The notes: generated by a model not told the origin, from the sequence alone. Shown: positions 40,913 to 50,747, counted from the first letter of the stretch. The stretch: 59,222 bases of DNA from Planctomycetota bacterium (GCA_003696675.1 RFGH01000192.1:1-59222); one strand, 5' to 3'. A program made the numbers and translations.

Positions 40913-43816
40913 ATGAAGACCCTCTACCTCATCGACGGCTACGCCCAGTTCTTCCGGGCCTATCACGCCATCCGCACCCGGATGACCTCCCCCGTCACCG
41001 GCGAGCCGACCAACATGACCTTCGGCTTCGTCGGCATGCTCCTCAAGCTGCTCAAGCGCGACGCCGCCCAGCTCAAGGGCGACGGCGACCCCGCCTACCT
41101 GGCCGTGGCCCTCGATGTATCGGGCGACACCGGCACCTTCCGCAGCACGCTCTACCCCGACTACAAGGCCAACCGCGACGCCCCACCGGAGGACCTCGGC
41201 CCGCAGGTCGACCGGGCCCTGAAGATCCTCGAAATCCTCGGCGTGCCCGTCATCGGCGCCGAGGGCTTCGAGGCCGACGACATCATCGCCACCATCGCCA
41301 GCACCTACTCCAAACGCCACCCCGATATTCGCGTCCGCATCATCAGCAAGGACAAAGACCTCAAGCAACTCCTGGGCGAAGGCACGCCGCCAACGGAGAT
41401 GTACGACATTCACACCGATGTGCTCATCACCGAGCAGACGCTCAAGGACGAACTCGGCATCACACCCGCCCAGGTCATCGACATGCTCGCCCTGATGGGC
41501 GACACGATCGACAATGTGCCCGGTGTCATCGGCATCGGGCCCAAGACCGCCGCACAACTCATCGCCGAGTACGGCACGCTCGACGCGGTCGTCAAAGCCG
41601 CCGAGGAAGGCAAGATCAAAGGCAAACGCGGCGAGAACATCCTCGCGGCCAGAGATCAACTCCCTCTCTCCAAGCAGCTCGTGTCCCTCCGCCACGACGC
41701 ACCGATCGACCTCGACCTCGATAAAGCGCGCACGGACAACCTCAAACTCGCCGACCTGATGCCCGTCCTCCGGGAGCTGGGCTTCAACCGCTACCAGGAC
41801 GAACTCAAGGCCTTGCTGGGAGAGAACCTCCCCGAGCCGACCGCCAAGGACGCCAAGCCCGTCCAGCACCCCGGCTCAGCCTTCGGCACGCTCTTCGAGC
41901 AGGCCGCCCAGCGGGCAGTCGAAGCGGCCGACGGCGACTACCACACCATCACCACCCGCAAAGAACTCGACACCCTCGTTCAACGCATGAAGTCCGCCGA
42001 GGTCGTTGCCATCGACACCGAGACCACCCACATCCGCCCGATGCTGGCCCAACTCGCGGGCGTGTGCATCGGCGTCAAGCCCGGCGAGGGGTTCTACATC
42101 CCCGTCCGCTCGCCCGATCCCAAGTCGCACCTCGACGAGACAACCGTCATTGACGCCCTCAAACCAGTGCTCGAAGACCCGGCCGTCGCCAAGGTCGGCC
42201 ACAACCTCAAGTTCGACATGAATGTGCTCCGCAACGCCGGTGTGCGTCTGGCAGGGCATCTGCCCGACGACGACCGCCCGGCAGCGGGCGACACGATGGT
42301 CGCCAGCTATGTCCTCGACGCGTACCGCTCGTCACATTCGATGGACGCCCTGGCCATGGCACTGCTCGACCGCCAGAACATCTCCATCAAGGACCTGATC
42401 GGCTCAGGCAAAAACCAGAAACGGTTCGACGAGGTCCCCCTCGAGCAGGCCGGGCCATACTCGGCCGAGGATGCCGATGTGACGCTCCAGCTCGATCTGG
42501 CACTCACCAAAGAACTGGCCGCCGAGCCGACGCTGCAGAAGCTCTACCGCGAAGTCGAGATGCCGCTGGTCGATGTGCTCGCCGAGCTCGAGTACAACGG
42601 CGTGCTCGTTGACCCCGGCGAACTCGACCGCCAGCGCGAACGCCTCCAGGCCCGCATCGACGGGCTCACAAAGGAGATCGACGACGCGGCCATGAAAGCC
42701 CTCGGCCGCACCTTCGACTACAACAGCCCCAAGCAGCTCGCTGAGGCCCTCTTCAATAGCCCCGAACACGAAGAAAAGCCCGGCCTGGGGCTCAAACCAC
42801 TCAAAAAGACCAAGACCGGCTTCTCAACCGACGCCGAAGTGCTCGACAAGCTCGCGCTCGACGACTCCATCGACACCCCCATTCCCCGACTCATTCTCGA
42901 GTATCGCCAGCTCTCCAAACTCGTCAACACCTACCTTGTGGCCCTCAAGGATGAGATCCACCCTGTCACCAAGCGCATCCACGCGAGCTTCAACCAGACG
43001 GTCGCGGTCACCGGGCGCCTGAGTTCATCCGACCCCAACCTCCAAAACATCCCCATCCGCACCGACATCGGGCGTGATATCCGCAAAGCCTTCGTCGCCC
43101 CGCCCGGCCATGTGCTCATCACCGCCGACTACTCGCAGATCGAACTCCGCGTACTCGCCCATCTCTCGCAGGATCCCGCCCTCATCGCCGCCTTCCACGC
43201 CGGCGAGGACATCCACACGGCCGTCGCCGCCCAGATCCACGGCGTCCCCACCGCCGAGGTCACCCGCGAACAGCGCTCGGGCGCGAAGATGGTCAACTTC
43301 GGCATCGTCTACGGCGTGACCCCCTTCGGCCTCGCCCGGCGTCTGGGCGTTTCCAACACCGAGGCCGCCGACATCATCGATGGCTACAAAAAGCGCTTCG
43401 CCAACATCACCACCTTTCTGGACGAGTGCGTCCAACAGGCCGAGGACCGCGGCTTCGTTGAGACCATGCTCGGCCGGCGCCGCCCCATCCCCGAGATCGA
43501 GTCCAACAACCCCCAGCGCCGAGCGCTCGCGGAGCGCACCGCCATCAACTCCGTCGTCCAGGGCTCCGCCGCCGACCTCATCAAGCTCGCCATGATCGAC
43601 CTGCACAGACGCATCCGCGAAGCGTCTGGCTCGGACCCGCTGGCGGGCACCAAGATGATCCTCCAGATCCACGACGAGCTGGTCTTCGAGACCCCAGAAG
43701 ACAAGGCCGACGACGCGATTTCCGTCATCGTCGAACGCATGGAGGCCGCCATGGATCTCCGCGTACCGCTCCAAGTCGACGCCCACGCCGGGAAGAACTG
43801 GTACGAGGGCAAGTAG
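40913..43816 (+). CDS. polA: DNA polymerase I
   Basis: The enzyme fills repair gaps and removes RNA primers. The 967-residue protein has the 5'-3' exonuclease (YLIDGYAQFFRAYHAI; FEADDIIATIA; IDNVPGVIGIGPKTA), a 3'-5' exonuclease with DTETTH, GHNLKFDMNVL and YSAEDADV catalytic motifs (so proofreading should be active), and the polymerase: DYSQIELRVLAHLS, the O-helix KMVNFGIVYG and QIHDELVFE. At the site matching E. coli Phe762 the residue is Phe. Length is near the family norm (928 in E. coli). prmC follows 20 bases later. Confidence 0.97.
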   Translation: MKTLYLIDGYAQFFRAYHAIRTRMTSPVTGEPTNMTFGFVGMLLKLLKRDAAQLKGDGDPAYLAVALDVSGDTGTFRSTLYPDYKANRDAPPEDLGPQVDRALKILEILGVPVIGAEGFEADDIIATIASTYSKRHPDIRVRIISKDKDLKQLLGEGTPPTEMYDIHTDVLITEQTLKDELGITPAQVIDMLALMGDTIDNVPGVIGIGPKTAAQLIAEYGTLDAVVKAAEEGKIKGKRGENILAARDQLPLSKQLVSLRHDAPIDLDLDKARTDNLKLADLMPVLRELGFNRYQDELKALLGENLPEPTAKDAKPVQHPGSAFGTLFEQAAQRAVEAADGDYHTITTRKELDTLVQRMKSAEVVAIDTETTHIRPMLAQLAGVCIGVKPGEGFYIPVRSPDPKSHLDETTVIDALKPVLEDPAVAKVGHNLKFDMNVLRNAGVRLAGHLPDDDRPAAGDTMVASYVLDAYRSSHSMDALAMALLDRQNISIKDLIGSGKNQKRFDEVPLEQAGPYSAEDADVTLQLDLALTKELAAEPTLQKLYREVEMPLVDVLAELEYNGVLVDPGELDRQRERLQARIDGLTKEIDDAAMKALGRTFDYNSPKQLAEALFNSPEHEEKPGLGLKPLKKTKTGFSTDAEVLDKLALDDSIDTPIPRLILEYRQLSKLVNTYLVALKDEIHPVTKRIHASFNQTVAVTGRLSSSDPNLQNIPIRTDIGRDIRKAFVAPPGHVLITADYSQIELRVLAHLSQDPALIAAFHAGEDIHTAVAAQIHGVPTAEVTREQRSGAKMVNFGIVYGVTPFGLARRLGVSNTEAADIIDGYKKRFANITTFLDECVQQAEDRGFVETMLGRRRPIPEIESNNPQRRALAERTAINSVVQGSAADLIKLAMIDLHRRIREASGSDPLAGTKMILQIHDELVFETPEDKADDAISVIVERMEAAMDLRVPLQVDAHAGKNWYEGK

Positions 43817-43824
43817 CCGCGGGG

Positions 43825-43830
43825 TAGACT
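43825..43830 (+). promoter_or_regulatory. -10 box (TAGACT) for a leaderless prmC transcript
   Basis: TAGACT, six bases, then ATG 43837. It begins only nine bases after the polA stop, so prmC may be both read through from polA and started on its own. Confidence 0.55.
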
Positions 43831-43836
43831 TCGCCG

Positions 43837-44766
43837 ATGACCCAGGCCCCCGCTGAATCCTGGACCACCCGCCGCCTCCTCGCTTGGATGACCAAGGCCT
43901 TCGAGGACAAGGGCCTCGACGCCCCGCGTCGCCAAGCCGAGATGCTGCTGGCCCATGTCATCGGCTGCGAACGCCTCAAGCTCTACATGGACCCCGACCG
44001 CCCCGCCTCCCCGCTGGAACGCGACACCCTCCGCGCCCTGGTCAAACGCGCCTTGAACGACGAGCCTATCCAGTACCTCGTCGGCGAGGAGCACTTCTTC
44101 GGCATGACCTTCAAGGTCGACCGGCGCGTGCTCATCCCCCGCCCCAGCACCCAGACCCTCGTCGAGGCCGTCCTCCAGCACGCCCGCAAGAACCCCGACT
44201 CCGGCTCCGTCCGAGATTCCGACGCGGGCAGCGGCATTCTCATCGCCGACATCTGCACCGGCTCGGGCTGCATCGCCGCTTCGCTGGCCAAGCATCTGCC
44301 CGGCGCCCGCGTCGTCGCGACCGACATCTCCGAGGACGCCCTCGCGGTCGCCCGCGAGAACATCGCCCGTCACGGACTGGCCGACCGCGTCGACCTGCTC
44401 CAGGGTGATCTGCTCGATGCCCTCCGCCACCACCCCGCCGCAGGACGCGACCGGTCGCTCCGTTACCTCTGCTCCAATCCTCCCTACATCCCCGATCACG
44501 AGTGGGACGCGGTCGAACCCAATGTCAAAAACCACGAACCGACGCTCGCGCTCCGCGGCGGCGCAGACGGCATGGACCTCATTCGGCGCGTAATCCAGTT
44601 CGGCCCGGACTTCATCGAGCACGGCGGACTGATGCTCATCGAGGTCGCCGCCTGCCACGCCGAGCAGGCACGCCAACTGGCCGAGTCACACGACCTGCTC
44701 ACCAACACCCGCGTGCTCAGGGATTCTGACGGCCTGCCACGCATCGTCGTGGCGGAGCGAAGCTGA
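43837..44766 (+). CDS. prmC: Peptide chain release factor N5-glutamine methyltransferase
   Basis: PrmC methylates the GGQ glutamine of release factors. The 309-residue protein has the N-terminal helical domain (LLAHVIGCERLKLYM), the SAM motif ADICTGSGCIAASLA, ATDISEDALAVARENIARHG and the catalytic SNPPYIP. Length is slightly above the family (about 280) by C-terminal residues. It ends three bases before the convergent receiver protein stop. Neither prfA nor prfB is in the window. Confidence 0.95.
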   Translation: MTQAPAESWTTRRLLAWMTKAFEDKGLDAPRRQAEMLLAHVIGCERLKLYMDPDRPASPLERDTLRALVKRALNDEPIQYLVGEEHFFGMTFKVDRRVLIPRPSTQTLVEAVLQHARKNPDSGSVRDSDAGSGILIADICTGSGCIAASLAKHLPGARVVATDISEDALAVARENIARHGLADRVDLLQGDLLDALRHHPAAGRDRSLRYLCSNPPYIPDHEWDAVEPNVKNHEPTLALRGGADGMDLIRRVIQFGPDFIEHGGLMLIEVAACHAEQARQLAESHDLLTNTRVLRDSDGLPRIVVAERS

Positions 44767-44769
44767 TGG

Positions 44770-46362
44770 TCAGGATTGCCCGGGGCTGCCCAAGGCCTCA
44801 CGCACCTGCGTGATCAGCATCTCGATCTCAAACGGCTTGAACAGCACGCTGTGCAGCCCCTCCTGGCTCGCACGCACGATCGAATGGTGCGGGTCGTAGC
44901 CAAAGCCGGTCATCAGGATCACCGGAGCCGACGGACAGAACTTCCGTGCCGCCGAGAACACCTCGTAGCCGTTGCGATCCGGCATCTGAATGTCCGACAG
45001 GATCAGGTCGAATCCCGGAGCCCCGTCCGCGCACTTCTCCAGCCGTTCGATCGCATGCGACCCGTCGCTGAACACTTCGACAAGCGCGCCGCGGTGCCCC
45101 AGCACATCACCGATGATCTTCCGAATCTTGGGATGATCGTCGGCGATCAGAATCCGCCGCCCGTCCATCAGCGGGTCCTTCTCGCGGGACTTGAGCGCCT
45201 CGTCTACGCCCAGCAGCGTCTGCGGCCCGGACGCGACCGACTTGACCCGCCGCCGGATCGCCTCGACATCCGAGAGGATCCGCTCGATATGGCGGCGCGT
45301 CTCCGGATCGGACGCCGAGCGCCCCGTAAGCCAGTCCACCTCGTGCAGGATGTCCTCCAGCGGCTCGCGCAGCTCGCCCTCGAACCGGTCCGACACCTTC
45401 TCATTCACGGTGCTCCGCTCGGTCACGAGCAACTGCAGCATGTGCAACGCCATCGCGATATATCGGCCGAAGATCTCCGCGAACTGCCGGTCCTGATCAT
45501 CGAAGGCGCCGGGCTCGCGGGACTCGATGTCCATGATCCCGATCACCTTGTCGTGGATCCGCAGCGGCACGGTCAGGCTCGACCGGGCGCCGGTCAGCCC
45601 CGGCAGGAACTTCTCGTCCAGCGTGGTGTCGTGGCAGATGTAGCTCCGCCCACTCTTGGCCACGAAGCCGGAGATGCCCGAACCCTCGTCCTCGAGATAG
45701 AGATCCAGATCCTGGATCTCTGGGGGAAGCCCCGACTGCATCACCATCTCGAGTTTGTTCCGGCGGTTGTCGATCAGGAAAATCGCGAAGTGGTCGAAGT
45801 GCAGTAGATCGCGCGAATAGTCCACGATCCGCCGCTCGAGCAGCTGGATGCGCTCCAGCGCGTTCATCCGCTCGACCTCGCCCGCGTCCATCCGCACGAG
45901 CTCGAAACCGGCGCGATCGATCGCATCCATCTTCTGCTGCGTCCGTCGTGCGATGGTCGTGTCACGCACAATCGCCGCCACCCGCCGATCGCCGCCCTCG
46001 CTCGGCTGCAGCGTCGTGACATAAACATCGAAGCACCGACGCCCCTCCGCGCACTCCAGCTCGTACTTGCCGGTCACCGCTCCGTTCACGCCGCGATCCG
46101 ACGACATCGCCAGCTCGCACAACTCCCGCACCCGGGCGCGGGTCTTCTCGTCCAACGCGTCGAAGAACTGGTTGGACCACGGAGCAGAACCATCGCCACC
46201 GAGGATCAGCACGCCCTCGCCCAAAGCCCGCAGCACCCCCGCCAGCACCGGCTCCTCAGGCTGACGGACGATCTCGAACCGATCGCCGAGCAGCGAGGTC
46301 ACCTCCGCCGCCGTCTCCGCGTCAGCACCAACAAGGACCAGCTTCCGATGTGTCTCCACCAT
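44770..46362 (-). CDS. PAS-GAF-receiver regulatory protein with degenerate DHp helix
   Basis: The 530-residue soluble protein has an N-terminal region of about 150 residues with a PAS-like fold (GVLILGGDGSAPWSNQFFDAL), a GAF domain (HFDHFAIFLIDNR to GIMDIESREPGAF), a helical pair that resembles a histidine-kinase dimerisation segment (RFEGELREPLEDILHEVDWL, about 325-345) and a C-terminal receiver (ILIADDHPKI; LSDIQMPDRNG with acceptor Asp about 456; MTGFG; KPF). There is no ATPase domain, and the usual histidine of the DHp box is Gly. It therefore cannot autophosphorylate and is probably fed by another kinase. The start is ATG 46362. Confidence 0.85.
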   Translation of the reverse strand: MVETHRKLVLVGADAETAAEVTSLLGDRFEIVRQPEEPVLAGVLRALGEGVLILGGDGSAPWSNQFFDALDEKTRARVRELCELAMSSDRGVNGAVTGKYELECAEGRRCFDVYVTTLQPSEGGDRRVAAIVRDTTIARRTQQKMDAIDRAGFELVRMDAGEVERMNALERIQLLERRIVDYSRDLLHFDHFAIFLIDNRRNKLEMVMQSGLPPEIQDLDLYLEDEGSGISGFVAKSGRSYICHDTTLDEKFLPGLTGARSSLTVPLRIHDKVIGIMDIESREPGAFDDQDRQFAEIFGRYIAMALHMLQLLVTERSTVNEKVSDRFEGELREPLEDILHEVDWLTGRSASDPETRRHIERILSDVEAIRRRVKSVASGPQTLLGVDEALKSREKDPLMDGRRILIADDHPKIRKIIGDVLGHRGALVEVFSDGSHAIERLEKCADGAPGFDLILSDIQMPDRNGYEVFSAARKFCPSAPVILMTGFGYDPHHSIVRASQEGLHSVLFKPFEIEMLITQVREALGSPGQS

Positions 46363-46515
46363 GCTGCCCCGCGGACGACCCGGTTTCTGCGAACGCCTCC
46401 CGGAAACCGCCCGGACCTACGATTGTTCGCACCCAAACCCTCGGAGGGTGCATGCTTCGGAACGGATCGTCCGAATGGGGTATCGTCCATCCCCCGCCCG
46501 GGTCTTGCCACACGA

Positions 46516-47505
46516 ATGATCCTCGTCCGAGAAATCTCGAAGTCCTTCGGTCACATCCGGGCCGTCGATGCCGTGTCGTTCGAGCTGCCCGCCGGCCAGA
46601 TCGCCGGCCTGCTCGGGCCCAACGGCGCCGGCAAGTCGACCACCATCAAAATGATCACCGGTTCCCTCGCCCCTGACGCCGGCATGGTCACCATCGCCGG
46701 AATCGACCCCCGCGAGGAACCGGCCAAGGCCAGGGCCCAGATCGGCTATCTCCCAGAATCCGCCCCCCTCTATCCCGAAATGTCCGTCGAGGGCTACCTC
46801 AAATACCGAGCCAAGCTCTGGGGAATCAGCGGCAAGGACCTCCCCACCGCCGTCGGGATGGCCATGGACCGATGCCGCATCGCCGATGTAGCCCGGCGTC
46901 GGATCTCCCACCTATCCAAGGGATATCGCCAACGCGTCGGACTCGCCTCCGCCCTCGTCCACAACCCCCCCGTCCTGATCCTGGACGAGCCTACCAACGG
47001 GCTGGATCCTTCCCAGATCCGCTCGGCCCGCTCCCTCATCCGCGAGCTGGCCGAGGACAAGACCATGCTGCTCTGCTCCCACATCCTGCCCGAAGTGGAG
47101 CGCACCTGCGACCGGGTGCTGGTCATGGCAGGCGGCAAGGTCCGGGCTGACGGCTCACCCGAGTCCCTCCTCACCAGTTCAGGGGGGCCGGTCCGCTACA
47201 TCGTCGAACTCCGAACAAACCCGAGTGCCGGGCACGACCATGCCCTCCGCGTGCTGGCTTCCGTGCCGGGCGCGGCGTCCGCCTCCCTTGCCGACCGCCA
47301 GCCCGAAGACCACCACCGCGGCTGGACCCGCACTGTAGTCCTCGCTCAACCCGACGCCCCCGACCTCCGCGAGCCCATCGCGGGCGCCCTCGAGGACCGC
47401 GGCCTGTTCGTCCGCGAACTGACCCGCGTGACCCCCTCGCTCGAGTCGCTCTTCGTCCGACTGATCGATGACGCCAACATCCCCATGACAGGTGGGTCGG
47501 CATGA
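46516..47505 (+). CDS. ABC transporter ATP-binding protein, GldA-like
   Basis: The 329-residue protein has Walker A GPNGAGKST, Q-loop LPESAPLYPEMSV, signature LSKGYRQR and Walker B LILDEPTNGLDP followed by SHILPEV, so it is a complete ATPase. A C-terminal extension of about 100 residues follows. The family is close to GldA, part of the gliding-associated ABC complex GldAFG, though many relatives act as exporters with no link to motility. ATG 46516 was chosen from the domain start; the upstream frame has no support. Its stop overlaps the next gene (ATGA at 47502-47505). Confidence 0.9.
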   Translation: MILVREISKSFGHIRAVDAVSFELPAGQIAGLLGPNGAGKSTTIKMITGSLAPDAGMVTIAGIDPREEPAKARAQIGYLPESAPLYPEMSVEGYLKYRAKLWGISGKDLPTAVGMAMDRCRIADVARRRISHLSKGYRQRVGLASALVHNPPVLILDEPTNGLDPSQIRSARSLIRELAEDKTMLLCSHILPEVERTCDRVLVMAGGKVRADGSPESLLTSSGGPVRYIVELRTNPSAGHDHALRVLASVPGAASASLADRQPEDHHRGWTRTVVLAQPDAPDLREPIAGALEDRGLFVRELTRVTPSLESLFVRLIDDANIPMTGGSA

Positions 47506-50339
47506 TCCGCCAGGTCTGGACCATCGCGGCCCGCGAGATCGCCAGTCTTTTCCGCCTCCCGGTGGGCTGGATCGTGGTGGCTCTCTACGCCTTCCTCTCC
47601 GCGCTCGTCTTCGTCCAGTACGCCCTCATCCCCGGCAGCCCAGCGACCATGCGGTATTTCTTCGCGGCCGCGGCGTGGATGATGGTGCCCGTCGCCCCCG
47701 CCATCTCAATGCGTCTGCTGGCAGAAGAGGCCAGATCCGGCACCATCGAGATGCTCCGCACCGCCCCCGTCGACGACGGTGCGGTGGCGTTGGGAAAGTT
47801 TCTTGGTGCATGGCTCTTCCTGGGCATCACGCTGGCCCCGACGCTGGTGCTGCCCATCACCCTCGCGCTGGTGTCCGACCCAATGCCGGACCCCGGGCCA
47901 GTCGTGACCGGCTACCTCAGCCTCATCCTCTTCGGCGGGCTGTGCCTCGGGGTGGGACTGGTCGCATCGGCCCTGACCTCGTCCCAGACGCTCGCGTTCC
48001 TGGGCACGCTGATGACGCTGGTGCTGGTGCTGCTCCTGGGAGGCCCGATCGCGAGCACCCTCGGTCCGGGGATCGGCGAACGCCTCCGCTCGGTTTCGGT
48101 CATGGGCCGAGTCACGGAACTCGCCAAAGGCGTGTTCGACTCCGGGGCGATCGCCTTTTTTCTCATCGCGATGGTCTGGTCGGTCGTGCTCACGGCCGGG
48201 GTGCTCGAATCGCGCCGTCTTTCCCGACCCCGCACGGTTCGGGTAACACTCTGGGCAGCGTTCATCGCTGGCACCGGAGCGAGCGCCGTGCTTGCCGGCG
48301 TGCTGTCCCAGACCCACCGGATCCGCGCCGATGTCACTTCGACCGGCGCACACCGGCTCAGTCCCCGTGCCGAACGGATGGTGGACCTGCTCGACGGGCC
48401 GACCGAGATTGTGTTCGCACTCGACCGCTCGAGGGCCGATCAGCGTGCCGCCGATCTCGTCGGCGATGTGCTCGCCGCGTATGAGCGTGCATCGCCCTTC
48501 ATCACGGTGCGGTCGATCGACCTGAGCGGATTGGCCGGGCTGGAGCAAACCGACGATCTTCTCCGGACGCTCGCCGAGCGCGAGTCGGAGACAATCAATC
48601 GGGCGATCGACGCGGCAAAGGCGAACGCTGCCACGATGCGGGCCGTCGCGACGGACCTCGAAACGCTCGCCCGTGCGCTCGATGCCGTCCGCGATGCGAT
48701 CGGCCCTTCTGAAACCGGAGCGCAGACCAACCGCGCGTTCTTCGATCAGCGGGCCGGGCTGGCCCGAGGCGGAGCACGCTCGCTCGCGGAGCAGGCCGAT
48801 GCGCTCGAAGCCGGATTGAACGAGCCGGCCGAATCCAACGGGCTGCCACCCATCGACCGGCTCACGCCACCGGCCATTTCCATCTGGCGCACGCAACGCA
48901 CCCAACTCGCCGACTTGGCCGAGCAGGCGGCAGCCTTCGCCGGCTCGGACATCGTTTCGCCGAACGCCGCGTCCCTCGCCAGAGCGGCCGCGCAGCGTGC
49001 GGGTGACTTGCGGGATCGCGCCGCGATTGCCCAAGAGCAGCTCGAACGCCTGCCGCGCATCGACGCCCTCCGAGTCGCACGCGCACTCGAAACCGGCGAG
49101 GCGCTGCTCGTGATCGGACCGACCGGCACCGGCGTTTCCGCGGTGGACCTCGACGCGCTGCTGCCCCCGACCGAGGTGCTCGAGCGTGCCGGCGTTTCCG
49201 CCGCCGGCTTCATCGGCCCGCGGGCGCAGGAACTGATCGCCTCGGCCATCGGACGACTCATCAGGCCCGAACGCCCGATCGTGGTCTTCACCCACGCCGG
49301 CCGCCCCGGTGAGTTTCTGGGCGGTAACTATGTCACCAAAGTCGTCGAACGCTTCGCTCGGCAAGGCATCGACTGCCTCGAATGGGCCGCCGTTGAACAG
49401 ATCGACCCGCCCGATCTCAGCGGCATCGACCCCGCCCGCACACGCCCGGTGGTCTACCTCGTCATCAGCTACGACTCTACCCAAGGCACAACTCAGGGAG
49501 GATTGACAGGCACGCAGCGAGCCGAGCAGCTGGCCGCGGCGGTCAAGAGACTGACGGACGCGGGAGAGCCCGTCCTTCTTTCGCTGAACCCATCGATCTT
49601 TCCGACTTACGGCGGCGTGGATCCGCTGGCGGCGCTCGCTGAGCCGTACGGCATCATCGCCCGCACCGGCACGCCGCTGCTGCGCGAACGCGTCGGCCCG
49701 GGCGGTCGAGTGGCCAACCCGATCATCAGCGTCGTGCCCGCAGGCGGCGACCATCCCTTGGCAGATGCCATGCGCGGCATGAGCACGGTGCTTCCCTGGG
49801 CGGTGCCGATCACCGTGCAGAACCGCGCGGACGCGACCGCCTGGCCCGTGATCACCGCGACCGGCGATGACGCCGAGGGCTTGTGGGCCGAGTCCGAGTG
49901 GCTGCGGCTGTGGAAGACGCCTGCCGACGGACGCCCGTACATGCCCGATCAGCCCGGATTCGATGCGGAAAAAGACGAGAAAAACGGGTCGTGGGTGCTC
50001 GCCGCCGCCGGTCAGCGGACCGGACGGTTCGGTGAATCGCGGATGATCGTGGTGGGTTCCAACACTTGGGCGACCGACGGCGTGGTGGTGGGTGTCGAAC
50101 AGATGGTCGACGGACGCGTTGTCACCCGATTCCCCGGAAACGGCACGCTGCTGGACACCGCCGTGCTGTGGCTTGCCGGGCTGGACGAGCTTATCGCGCC
50201 CGGCGCGGACGCCCGCAGTATCGCCACGATTCAGCCCCTGACGCCATCGCAGCTCACCACGCTACGCTGGGTGCTTTTGGGGGTGGTTCCGGGCGTGATC
50301 CTCCTCGGCGGGGCCGGCTTCCGCGCTTGGCGCGGATAG
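47502..50339 (+). CDS. Fused ABC-2 permease and GldG-like auxiliary protein
   Basis: The 945-residue protein joins two parts usually made separately. Residues 1 to about 250 form an ABC-2 permease of six helices (WTIAAREIASLFRLPVGWIVV; LLAEEARSGTIEMLRTAPV, the typical GldF segment). After another helix (about 255-275) comes a large extracytoplasmic GldG/ABC_transp_aux-like domain (LSPRAERMVDLLDGPTEIVFALD; IGRLIRPERPIVVFTHAG; a long coiled segment 360-520) and a last helix near 920-940. It is four-base overlapped with the ATPase gene, so both form one transporter. The substrate is unknown. The end overlaps the convergent zinc-ribbon gene by 78 bases. Confidence 0.85.
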   Translation: MIRQVWTIAAREIASLFRLPVGWIVVALYAFLSALVFVQYALIPGSPATMRYFFAAAAWMMVPVAPAISMRLLAEEARSGTIEMLRTAPVDDGAVALGKFLGAWLFLGITLAPTLVLPITLALVSDPMPDPGPVVTGYLSLILFGGLCLGVGLVASALTSSQTLAFLGTLMTLVLVLLLGGPIASTLGPGIGERLRSVSVMGRVTELAKGVFDSGAIAFFLIAMVWSVVLTAGVLESRRLSRPRTVRVTLWAAFIAGTGASAVLAGVLSQTHRIRADVTSTGAHRLSPRAERMVDLLDGPTEIVFALDRSRADQRAADLVGDVLAAYERASPFITVRSIDLSGLAGLEQTDDLLRTLAERESETINRAIDAAKANAATMRAVATDLETLARALDAVRDAIGPSETGAQTNRAFFDQRAGLARGGARSLAEQADALEAGLNEPAESNGLPPIDRLTPPAISIWRTQRTQLADLAEQAAAFAGSDIVSPNAASLARAAAQRAGDLRDRAAIAQEQLERLPRIDALRVARALETGEALLVIGPTGTGVSAVDLDALLPPTEVLERAGVSAAGFIGPRAQELIASAIGRLIRPERPIVVFTHAGRPGEFLGGNYVTKVVERFARQGIDCLEWAAVEQIDPPDLSGIDPARTRPVVYLVISYDSTQGTTQGGLTGTQRAEQLAAAVKRLTDAGEPVLLSLNPSIFPTYGGVDPLAALAEPYGIIARTGTPLLRERVGPGGRVANPIISVVPAGGDHPLADAMRGMSTVLPWAVPITVQNRADATAWPVITATGDDAEGLWAESEWLRLWKTPADGRPYMPDQPGFDAEKDEKNGSWVLAAAGQRTGRFGESRMIVVGSNTWATDGVVVGVEQMVDGRVVTRFPGNGTLLDTAVLWLAGLDELIAPGADARSIATIQPLTPSQLTTLRWVLLGVVPGVILLGGAGFRAWRG

Positions 50340-50747
50340 GACGGCCACATCGCTCGAACGCAGGTCGGCCCGCTCAGCGCCGCTCGGGCGGTACACCCGC
50401 CGGATCGGCTCGCAGCCGTGCCCGCACTCCGGGCAGCGATCCACGGGGTATGCAAGCCCGTGCATGTCGTACCCGCAGCTCGGGCACATGCCCGGATCGT
50501 GGCGACGGGGCGTGATCGCGACAAAGAAACCCACGGCCGCCACCACCATCGTGTACGGATACATCAGGATCTGCAGGCCTTGGATCATCAGTTCGGGGTG
50601 GTAATAACCCAGCAGCCAATGCAAGTAACTGATCAGCAGCAGCCCCCCGACGCCGAGCGTGCAGATGCCGAAGGCCATCAGCGTCCGTCGATGACGGGCC
50701 GTGTAGAACCAGACCAGCAACGCATAGCCGACGAAGAACGGGATCAC
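50262..50747 (-). CDS. Small membrane protein with C-terminal zinc ribbon
   Basis: The 161-residue protein has about three hydrophobic helices (1-18, 24-44, 60-80), then a zinc ribbon CPSCGYDMHGL and CPECGH with four cysteines spaced C-x2-C and C-x2-C, as in many planctomycete membrane proteins (CPxCGYDL type). The GTG start at 50747 overlaps the upstream stop (GTGA). The C-terminal about 50 residues, rich in Ala/Glu/His/Pro, are coded antisense to the end of the GldFG fusion gene, so their conservation is doubtful. Function unknown; it is the last gene of a four-gene operon. Confidence 0.65.
   Translation of the reverse strand: MIPFFVGYALLVWFYTARHRRTLMAFGICTLGVGGLLLISYLHWLLGYYHPELMIQGLQILMYPYTMVVAAVGFFVAITPRRHDPGMCPSCGYDMHGLAYPVDRCPECGHGCEPIRRVYRPSGAERADLRSSDVAVLSAPSAEAGPAEEDHARNHPQKHPA

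Noticed and set aside
47706..49754. A 682-residue open frame on the minus strand inside the GldFG fusion gene
   Set aside because: High-GC sequence leaves antisense frames open for long distances. It has a skewed Arg/Gly/Asp/Glu composition, no family motif and no start signal, while the plus frame has clear membrane helices and family features.
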